Assembly: GCF_014705605.1 (NCBI RefSeq)
Contig: NZ_JACXIZ010000015.1
Coordinates: forward strand, 124,001 to 188,000
Reading direction: 5' to 3'
DNA from: Paenibacillus sabuli
GTDB lineage: Bacteria; Bacillota; Bacilli; Paenibacillales; Paenibacillaceae
Length of the DNA: 64,000 nt
Made by a program: the position numbers and the translations under genes. The notes beneath the pieces were generated by a model that had not been told where the DNA came from, ran no database searches, and was given only the letters and a program-made list of their open reading frames with translations. Position 1 is the first letter of the stretch. Each line of letters starts with the position of its first letter. This document shows positions 57,523 to 64,000 of this stretch, piece by piece.

Positions 57523-57987
57523 ATGTCCTACGTTGTGGACTTTAAAAATGTGACGACAAGCGGGCTGGAAGCTTCGCCGGTGGCGGAAGCGCTCGCCGGC
57601 CTGCGCGCCAACGAGGCCCGATATTTTATGAACAAGTATAAGCATGCCTTTGAGGTTGTTCCCGCCGGCGAGAGCCAGGATACGCTTGCGTACGTGAATC
57701 GCATTTTAAAGGAGGAGCGCGACCTCGCCTTTGCGGCCGAGCCGCTGGAAACGGCGCGTTTTCAAGTTGAAAACATTCAATTCGCATACGTTTTTTATGC
57801 AGACGGACTTGCGCTTAATGTGATGTACACGGTGGATGATCCCAAAAAGCGCGCGGTTGGCTTCAAGCTATCCGAGGGGATGGACGTTCCGCAGGAGCTG
57901 GAAGGGAAGTTCAAGTTCGCAAGGCAGAAGTCCAAATTGGCGGGGACGATCCGCGGCTCGTTCTTTGTCATTAAGGGAGACTATTAG
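57523..57987 (+). CDS. Conserved protein of unknown function
   Basis: 154 residues, ATG 57523 after AAAGGAG. Mixed alpha/beta, soluble: YVVDFKNVTTSGLEASPVAEALAGLRANEARYFMNKYKHAFEVVPAGESQDTLAYVNRILKEERDL, then FYADGLALNVMYTVDDPKKRAVGFKLSEGM. I do not recognise a named family. It is 49 bases behind the GyrI-like gene and ends in a shared terminator, so the two act together or are at least co-expressed. Confidence 0.8.
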   Translation: MSYVVDFKNVTTSGLEASPVAEALAGLRANEARYFMNKYKHAFEVVPAGESQDTLAYVNRILKEERDLAFAAEPLETARFQVENIQFAYVFYADGLALNVMYTVDDPKKRAVGFKLSEGMDVPQELEGKFKFARQKSKLAGTIRGSFFVIKGDY

Positions 57988-58023
57988 TCCCTGATCGCCG
58001 TGCCTTCCCGATTCCTTTCATTT

Positions 58024-58071
58024 AAAAAAAGACAAGCCCTTTTCCAAATAAAAGGAAGGGCTCGTCTTTTT
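58024..58071 (+). terminator. Terminator after the GyrI-like/unknown pair
   Basis: AAAAGACAAGCCCTT pairs with AAGGGCTCGTCTTTTT (one mismatch) around an A-rich loop. Confidence 0.85.
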
Positions 58072-58104
58072 GCTATGTTTTTACGACTAAAATAAAGGGT
58101 AAAC

Positions 58105-58133
58105 TTGCACATGATGTATGGATACGTTATATT
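58105..58133 (+). promoter_or_regulatory. Promoter of ilvD
   Basis: TTGCAC (58105-58110), 17-base spacer, TATATT (58128-58133). No T-box or leader terminator is visible in the following 98 bases. Confidence 0.5.
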
Positions 58134-58231
58134 ACATGAATTATCTATGGTCTACTGCGGCCTGAAGAAAAACGTGTGGATTCCGATGCAGGAGCTGTAA
58201 GGATTACTCTAATCAGACAGGAGCGATAACC

Positions 58232-59917
58232 ATGACCGAAGGAAAAGATCTTCGCATTCGAAGCAAGGTCATCAGCGAGGGCGTCAACCGGGTGCCCAAT
58301 AGAGCGATGCTGCGCGCGGTCGGCTTTACCGACGAGGATTTTAAAAAGCCGATGGTCGGGGTAGCGAGCACATGGAGCGAGGTGACGCCGTGCAATATGC
58401 ACATCGATGCATTGGCCGCTCGAACCAATGAAGGCGCGCGTCGCCATGGCGGGGCGCCGCTGATTTTTAATACGATCACCGTCTCCGACGGCATCTCGAT
58501 GGGGCATGGGGGCATGCTGTTCTCGCTGCCCAGCCGGGAGGCCATTGCCGATTCGATCGAGATTGTAACCGGCGCCGAGCGCTTCGACAGCCTGGTGGCG
58601 ATCGGCGGATGCGATAAAAATACGCCTGCTTGTCTGATGGCGATCGGGCGGCTCAATATTCCTTCGATCTACGTCTACGGCGGAACGATTCAACCCGGCA
58701 AGCTGGACGGCAAAGACGTCGATATCGTGACGGCCTTCGAGGCTGTCGGCCAGTATCACGAAGGAAAAATGAGCGACGAAGCGCTCCATCAGGTGGAATG
58801 CAGCGTCTGTCCCGGAGCGGGCGCTTGCGGCGGGATGTACACCGCCAATACGATGGCGGCGGCGGCGGAAGCAATGGGCATGACCCTTCCCGGTTCATCC
58901 TCTACACCTGCCATTTCGCCCGATAAGGCGACAGAGTGCGAGGCAGCCGGAAAGCAAGTGCTCTCGCTGCTCGAACAGGGGATTTATCCACGGGACATCA
59001 TGACCAAACAAGCGTTTGAGAATGCGATCACCGTCGTCATGGCCCTGGGCGGCTCTACGAATGCGTTTTTGCATTTGCTGGCCATCGCGCATTCGGTTGA
59101 AGTCGATTTGACATTGGATGACTTCGAACGGATACGGCTGCGCGTTCCCCATCTCGCAGATCTGAAGCCAAGCGGCCGCCACGTCATGCAGGACCTGAAC
59201 GATATCGGCGGCGTCCCCGGAGTCATGAAGCTGCTGCTCGCAGAGGGACTTCTCCATGGGGATTGCCTCACGGTTACCGGCAAGACGTTGGCACAGAATC
59301 TGGCCGAGTCTGCTTCATTGCGCGACGAGCAGGCGATCATTCGTCCGTTGGACAAGCCGCTGAAACCGAATGGACCGTTGGTTGTACTAAGAGGCAATCT
59401 GGCCCCGGAGGGCGCCGTAGCCAAAATGTCGGGCATGAAGATCAACCGGTTCGTCGGGCCGACGAAGGTGTTCGATAGCGAAGAGGACGCCACGGCAGCC
59501 ATTCTGAGAAATGAAATTCAAAAGGGCGATGTCCTGGTCATTCGCTATTGCGGACCCAAGGGCGGACCGGGCATGCCGGAAATGCTGTCGGTTACCGCGC
59601 TAATTGTAGGGAAGGGGCTCGGCGGAGAAGTGGCTTTGATTACAGACGGCAGATTCTCAGGGGGCTCGCACGGCTTCGTCGTCGGCCATGTATCGCCCGA
59701 AGCGCAAGTAGGCGGACCGATTGCATTGCTGAGAGACGGTGATCTGATCACCATCGACAGCGAAACGCAGCAGATCTCGTTTGGCGTGAGTGAAGAGGAA
59801 TTGGCTGCTCGCGTCCAAGCTTGGGAACAGCCTCCGCTCAAAGTGAAATCGGGCGTGCTGCTCAAGTACGCAAAGCTGGTGTCATCCGCCTCTAAAGGTG
59901 CAGTGACCGATTTATAG
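58232..59917 (+). CDS. ilvD: Dihydroxy-acid dehydratase
   Basis: 561 residues. Dehydrates 2,3-dihydroxy-isovalerate and 2,3-dihydroxy-3-methylvalerate in valine and isoleucine synthesis. Fe-S cysteines lie in [13 protein letters not shown] and [19 protein letters not shown]; the C-terminal barrel has [22 protein letters not shown] 58232 with CAGGAGCG upstream. It stands apart from other ilv genes, which is common when ilvD is monocistronic; strong terminator after it. Confidence 0.96.
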   Translation: MTEGKDLRIRSKVISEGVNRVPNRAMLRAVGFTDEDFKKPMVGVASTWSEVTPCNMHIDALAARTNEGARRHGGAPLIFNTITVSDGISMGHGGMLFSLPSREAIADSIEIVTGAERFDSLVAIGGCDKNTPACLMAIGRLNIPSIYVYGGTIQPGKLDGKDVDIVTAFEAVGQYHEGKMSDEALHQVECSVCPGAGACGGMYTANTMAAAAEAMGMTLPGSSSTPAISPDKATECEAAGKQVLSLLEQGIYPRDIMTKQAFENAITVVMALGGSTNAFLHLLAIAHSVEVDLTLDDFERIRLRVPHLADLKPSGRHVMQDLNDIGGVPGVMKLLLAEGLLHGDCLTVTGKTLAQNLAESASLRDEQAIIRPLDKPLKPNGPLVVLRGNLAPEGAVAKMSGMKINRFVGPTKVFDSEEDATAAILRNEIQKGDVLVIRYCGPKGGPGMPEMLSVTALIVGKGLGGEVALITDGRFSGGSHGFVVGHVSPEAQVGGPIALLRDGDLITIDSETQQISFGVSEEELAARVQAWEQPPLKVKSGVLLKYAKLVSSASKGAVTDL

Positions 59918-59961
59918 AACCCAACCCGTTTTTTGTATTCCGTTGTGTAGATGCCGTGCGA

Positions 59962-59998
59962 CGGCCGCCAGTCACTGGGACTGGCGGCCGTTTTTTTT
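59962..59998 (+). terminator. Terminator after ilvD
   Basis: CGGCCGCCAGTC and GACTGGCGGCCG form a 12-bp stem followed by eight T. Confidence 0.92.
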
Positions 59999-60012
59999 CG
60001 AGTGCCTCGATG

Positions 60013-60996
60013 TCAGCGCCCGAGGGTGAGAGGCGTGTGCGGGGGAGCCTTGTCATGGCGGGATTGTTTTCGGTATTCTGCCGGAGAGCAGTTGTGCTTC
60101 CGCTTAAACAACCGGTAGAAAAAATTGATGTTCTCATACCCGACTTCGTTGGCGACCGCCTGTATGCTGATCTCGGAATTGCGAAGAAGGAGACCGGCTT
60201 GACCGAGTCGGATCTGATGAACCAGATGGATGAAGCTATGACCTGTAATCTTTTTGAGCACCTTGCCCAGGTAGTTGGCATTGAAGTTGAAGTGTCGGGC
60301 CGTCGATTCCAGTGTCACGGTCTGATAGTTCGTCTGAATATGATCAAGAATGTCCGTAATTTGCGTATTTTTCAAAGCTTCAAAATTCCGCGCGTTGACA
60401 TCCCCTCTGTACATACGCAGCATCTCGGCAAAAAGGATGACCATATAGGCGTTGATAATCTCGTCCGAGCAAGGCTGCTTGTTAAAATATTCGCAAAGAA
60501 TGGTGTGCATGATGCGGCTGATCGCCTCGTTGGCGCCGGAATGAATCAAGATATATTCGTTGGAATGCTTGTTCTCATAAATGGCATGGGTCAGAAAGCT
60601 GGAAAAGATATCATTTCCGGAAAGCCTGCTTAAAAACGCCCAATCAAAATAACTTTTCCGCATGAGGCAGTTGATGATGATGTCGTCTTCTCCCGTATTC
60701 CCGATGGAATGATACGTATTCGTATCCAGGATGCACAGCTCGCCCTTTTTCATCGACACTTCTTTGTCATTGATCGTTTGATGACATTCGCCCGAATAAA
60801 TGTAAATCAATTCGATAAACGAATGGCGGTGCCGGGCAACCGGCTTGAATCGCGGGTGCACGGAAAACGCGATCTCTTGCCCGGGAGGAAGAAAGGTATC
60901 ATCGTCCAGCGTATCTGAGCGAGGTCCGTTATGTTCCCGCTCATTCTCCGAAAAATGACGTAAAAAAGGCTCCAGTTCAAAATCGGTCATCTGCAT
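60013..60996 (-). CDS. AraC-family regulator of the rhamnosidase locus
   Basis: 327 residues. Cupin sensor (FSVHPRFKPVARHRHSFIELIYIYSGECHQTINDKEVSMKKGELCILDTNTYHSI) and C-terminal AraC domain (VTLESTARHFNFNANYLGKVLKKITGHSFIHLVHQIRLGQAGLLLRNSEISIQAVANEVGYENINFFYRLFKRKHNCSPAEYRKQS). ATG 60996 or ATG 60990, both behind GCGAGGTG; the longer frame to 61059 lacks an SD. Divergent from the GH78 gene, so probably its sugar-responsive activator. Confidence 0.9.
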   Translation of the reverse strand: MQMTDFELEPFLRHFSENEREHNGPRSDTLDDDTFLPPGQEIAFSVHPRFKPVARHRHSFIELIYIYSGECHQTINDKEVSMKKGELCILDTNTYHSIGNTGEDDIIINCLMRKSYFDWAFLSRLSGNDIFSSFLTHAIYENKHSNEYILIHSGANEAISRIMHTILCEYFNKQPCSDEIINAYMVILFAEMLRMYRGDVNARNFEALKNTQITDILDHIQTNYQTVTLESTARHFNFNANYLGKVLKKITGHSFIHLVHQIRLGQAGLLLRNSEISIQAVANEVGYENINFFYRLFKRKHNCSPAEYRKQSRHDKAPPHTPLTLGR

Positions 60997-61228
60997 ACAC
61001 CTCGCCAGTCTTTTGCCACGGTATCGTTCTATTATAGCATGAAGAAGGTTTGGCTTCATTCCGAAATGGTCATAGATTCAGCTTTAATGGTCATTTAAAA
61101 ATCTCGAGAAAAGCTGTAAATTAGCTTGTATATCCACGTCAGAAGCGCGCGCTGCCGCATGACGGATTTGGTCAATGGGCGCGAAGCGACGCAGCCATAG
61201 CGCAATCACGAACGGGGAGGAAACGAAT

Positions 61229-64000
61229 GTGAATGAGAACAGCCAGGTCACGATTACGAAGCTGAGGGTGGAGAATCGGGTCAACCCACTCGGCATTGAT
61301 GCAGAGGCCCCTCGCATGAGCTGGATCATGGAAGCCGCAGGACGTGGCCAGAAGCAGACGGCTTATCAGATTCTGGTTGCGACGCAGCCGGAGAAGCTGT
61401 CTGTAGAGCAGGCAGACCTGTGGAACAGCGGCAAAGTTGCTTCAAACGAATCGGCAGGGATCCTTTATGAGGGACAGCCTTTGCAGCCCTCGACACGTTA
61501 TTACTGGACGGTAATCGTTTGGGAGCGAAGCGGTCAAAAGGTGGAAGCGACGGAAGCGGCCTATTTCGAAACCGGATTAAGATCGTCCGACGGTGTAACC
61601 GGCTGGAGCGGGGCGAAGTGGATCAGGATGGACGGCAAACCGCCCAAAAGCCCTGGAGCTCCCATGTTGCGAAAAGAAACGAAGCTGAGAGGGAAAGTCA
61701 AGCAAGCGCGTCTCTATGTATCCGCACTGGGTGTATACGATGCGCATATCAACGGGCAGAAGGTTGGCATCGCACAGGAAGATGGCCCTTGCGTGTACGA
61801 ATTTATGCCACCCGGATGGACGAATTTCGACCAAAACGTCGCCTACATGACCTATGATGTAACCGCTTTTCTACAGCATGATGCGGCAACGCTGGCTTTT
61901 ACACTGGGCAACGGGTGGTGGAACGGGCGTATTTCCAAGGCGCCGGATTCGGAAAAACAAACGGTGTATTACAACGACGAGCAGAACGACTTGGCGCTGC
62001 TGTGCAAGCTGTTGATCAACTACGACGATCATTCAACCGAAGTCCTGGTGAGCGATACGGACGCCGGCTGGAAGGCGGCCGATCACGGACCCGTGCGGGC
62101 CGATGATCTCTATGATGGCGAAACCTATGACGCCAATCGGGAGCTGGAAGGTTGGACAGAGGCGGGCTTCGACGATTCCCAGTGGCAAGCGGTCAGGGAG
62201 CATGCTTATACCACAAGCTTCCCGAATGCAACTGTGACGGCGTACCATGGTCATACCGTACAGCTTATCGATGCCTTGGATCAAGTCCCGCAGGATGTCA
62301 CGGTCTATCGCGACGTGATTGACCATGAAAGCAGCGAAAACGGCTTGGGGAAAATCAAAGTCGATGCGGCAAGAAGCATGGTAGACCCGGCCGCTGCAAG
62401 GCAAAGCGCGATTAGTATTTCTCCAGGCGATACGGCGATCTATGACCTGGGACAAAATATGGTGGGCATTCCGAGGATCGTGGTACACGGTCAAAAAGGG
62501 ACGCAACTCAGAATCCGTTATGCCGAAATGCTGAACGATGCCAGCAAAGGGGCAGACGGTCCGGTGGGCTCGATCTATGTGGCCAATTTGCGGAATGCCC
62601 AAGCAACGGATGTTTATACGTTAAAAGGAGCTGCGGACGAGGAAATCTATCAACCGACCTTCACCTATCACGGCTTTCGATATGTTGAAATCACCATTGC
62701 CAATGGGGAGTCTGCCACGATTAAAAGCCTGACCGGAAAGGTTGCCATGTCGGCCTTGCCGGAAACCGGATCGATCGAAACCTCAAATTCTGATATCAAT
62801 CAACTGTTTCGCAACATCATGTGGGGGCAGCGCGGCAACTATTTCTGGATTCCAACCGACTGTCCGCAGCGCAACGAGCGCGTGGGCTGGTCCGGAGATA
62901 CGCAGCTATTTGCCAATACGGCCTTGTACAATATGGATGCCGCTCTGTTCCTGGAGAATTGGATGACGATGCTGGTCGAGAACCAGGAGACGTATGGCAA
63001 CGGTGCCTTTACGTCGACGGCTCCGAGTGGACGGTATGCGAACTTCAGAGGTTTTGTCGGCTGTGGCGGCTGGGCGGATGCGGGGATCATCGTGCCGTGG
63101 ACTGTGTGGCAAATGACGGGCGATCCCGCCATTATTCGAAAAAACTACGCTGCAATGAAGCGTTACATGGATTGGATCTATGCGCAGACCGGCGAAACGC
63201 ACAGAGGAACAGGCGGTATCGGGGACTGGTTGAATTTCCAGGGAACAGACCGGCAGCTGATGAGCGATGCCTACTATGCGTATGATGCCCAGCTGATGGC
63301 AAGCATGGCGAATGCGATTGGCGAACAGGCAGACGTACAGGCATATGAAGCGCTGTTTGCCAACATTAAGCGCACCTTTATTCATAACTATATGCAGATC
63401 GACCAGAACGGGGCGGTAAAGGTCCTGTCCTCAGGCGGGTACACGGCGCTCGAATATGATGAAGACCCGGATCAAGTGGGGGTCGAAAACATCCAATTGG
63501 AGGATAACAGCCAAGCGGCGCTGCTGTGGTGCCTGAAGCTGGGCTTGTATGAGAACGAAGGGCAAAAGAAACAAATGATCGACTTGCTGGCTGACAACAT
63601 CCAAAATGACGAGGCGTACCGACTGGCGCATCCCACCAGCTCACGGGTCCATTATGACGAGAACACGCTGTCTGTGGGCTTCCTGGGCGTCAATGTGATC
63701 GCGCCTGTGTTATCGGATGTCGGGCAGACAGGGCTGGCCTATAAGCTGCTCCTGCAGGACGCGATGCCGTCCTGGTTGTATTCGGTGAAAAACGGGGCGA
63801 CCACGGTGTGGGAGCGCTGGAATTCCTACTCGGTAGAAGACGGATTCGGCGATGTGCGCATGAATTCATTCAATCATTATGCCTATGGCGCCATTGCGGA
63901 ATGGATGTACAAATATATGGCCGGCATTGCCGCGGACCCCGCACAGCCCGGGTTCAGGCATATGATCCTGCAGCCGCATATCGACCCCAATCGCCAGATC
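61229..64000 (+). CDS. GH78 alpha-L-rhamnosidase, 3'-truncated by window edge
   Basis: Open from GTG 61229 (GGGGAGG at 61214-61220) to the last base, 924 codons without a stop. No signal peptide, so cytoplasmic. The N-terminal beta-domain opens with LRVENRVNPLGIDAEAPRMSW, typical of GH78. The middle holds DYDLGQNMVG-like YDLGQNMVGIPRIVVHG and YQPTFTYHGFRYVEI, and the catalytic (alpha/alpha)6 barrel has PTDCPQRNERVGWSGDTQLF with the acidic residues expected for acid/base catalysis, and GIGDWLNFQG. It hydrolyses terminal rhamnose from glycosides or polysaccharides. The end FRHMILQPHIDPNR is near the family C-terminus, so little is missing. Confidence 0.93.
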   Translation, partial: MNENSQVTITKLRVENRVNPLGIDAEAPRMSWIMEAAGRGQKQTAYQILVATQPEKLSVEQADLWNSGKVASNESAGILYEGQPLQPSTRYYWTVIVWERSGQKVEATEAAYFETGLRSSDGVTGWSGAKWIRMDGKPPKSPGAPMLRKETKLRGKVKQARLYVSALGVYDAHINGQKVGIAQEDGPCVYEFMPPGWTNFDQNVAYMTYDVTAFLQHDAATLAFTLGNGWWNGRISKAPDSEKQTVYYNDEQNDLALLCKLLINYDDHSTEVLVSDTDAGWKAADHGPVRADDLYDGETYDANRELEGWTEAGFDDSQWQAVREHAYTTSFPNATVTAYHGHTVQLIDALDQVPQDVTVYRDVIDHESSENGLGKIKVDAARSMVDPAAARQSAISISPGDTAIYDLGQNMVGIPRIVVHGQKGTQLRIRYAEMLNDASKGADGPVGSIYVANLRNAQATDVYTLKGAADEEIYQPTFTYHGFRYVEITIANGESATIKSLTGKVAMSALPETGSIETSNSDINQLFRNIMWGQRGNYFWIPTDCPQRNERVGWSGDTQLFANTALYNMDAALFLENWMTMLVENQETYGNGAFTSTAPSGRYANFRGFVGCGGWADAGIIVPWTVWQMTGDPAIIRKNYAAMKRYMDWIYAQTGETHRGTGGIGDWLNFQGTDRQLMSDAYYAYDAQLMASMANAIGEQADVQAYEALFANIKRTFIHNYMQIDQNGAVKVLSSGGYTALEYDEDPDQVGVENIQLEDNSQAALLWCLKLGLYENEGQKKQMIDLLADNIQNDEAYRLAHPTSSRVHYDENTLSVGFLGVNVIAPVLSDVGQTGLAYKLLLQDAMPSWLYSVKNGATTVWERWNSYSVEDGFGDVRMNSFNHYAYGAIAEWMYKYMAGIAADPAQPGFRHMILQPHIDPNRQI

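Noticed and set aside
58072-58231. T-box leader for ilvD
   Set aside because: Too short, with no T-box sequence, specifier loop or leader terminator.
61084-61329. 81-codon minus-strand frame between the AraC regulator and the rhamnosidase
   Set aside because: It overlaps the rhamnosidase start, lacks a ribosome binding site and has no recognisable domain.

Overview
The window reads as chromosomal DNA from a G+C-rich, spore-former-type Bacillota, most likely Paenibacillaceae (Paenibacillus/Cohnella-like). The reasons are strong AGGAGG-type ribosome binding sites with frequent TTG/GTG starts, YesM/YesN-type sensor and AraC-type response regulator pairs next to CUT1 sugar ABC transporters without their own ATPase, an Lsa-type ABC-F protein, a Rex-like box upstream of cydABDC, and several small TetR/WYL/AraC regulators. 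No rRNA, tRNA, CRISPR array, complete insertion sequence or prophage was seen. The many long antisense reading frames are G+C-driven shadows.

Layout. 1-3 kb: an edge-truncated flavin monooxygenase and an Lsa-like ABC-F gene behind an attenuator-like leader. 3-6 kb: two paralogous DUF21/CBS membrane proteins whose start sites share a hairpin between Shine-Dalgarno and TTG. 6-10 kb: an SDR remnant, an orphan protein with a QRSAGNQ motif, class I aldolase, an AlkD-like protein, and a small membrane protein/XRE regulator/exporter cluster with its own palindromic operators. 10-17 kb: a Rex-like box and the cytochrome bd operon cydA-cydB-cydD-cydC, followed by an internally deleted SDR pseudogene. 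17-20 kb: a drug-type MFS pump divergent from a TetR regulator. 20-21.5 kb: a block of six 50-bp tandem repeats and an ArsR-SRPBCC pair. 21.7-28.5 kb: a sugar ABC importer divergent from a YesM/YesN pair. 28.6-32 kb: a UvrA-like ABC protein and a flavodoxin-reductase-like protein whose promoters share a GGTGTC operator with the ArsR gene. 32-39 kb: an OmpR-type two-component system and a CUT1-type permease/permease/HlyD-adaptor/lipoprotein operon with identical direct-repeat promoter architecture. 39-44 kb: HelD with a short leader ORF, a Rieske-domain protein with a long helical extension, and a serine hydrolase. 44.7-48 kb: AraC regulator, GAPDH, and a XerS-like recombinase preceded by a 17-bp perfect inverted repeat. 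48-52 kb: a double-kinase hybrid sensor translationally coupled to an RCC1-repeat protein. 52-58 kb: methionine aminopeptidase, TetR, two WYL regulators, a RibD-like reductase, a DoxX protein, a GyrI-like protein and a conserved unknown. 58-64 kb: ilvD, an AraC regulator, and a divergent, edge-truncated GH78 alpha-L-rhamnosidase.

The best candidates for something not yet described are: (a) the 32.1-39.0 kb module, where a two-component system and a sugar-type ABC operon carrying an HlyD/MFP adaptor share the same TTCAT 11-bp-spaced operator at the same distance from a TATGAT -10 box; (b) the three-promoter GGTGTC regulon (ArsR-SRPBCC, UvrA-like, reductase); (c) the HelD leader ORF and structured leader; and (d) the hybrid kinase-RCC1 pair. 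All functional calls rest on motif recognition by eye; no database search was possible.
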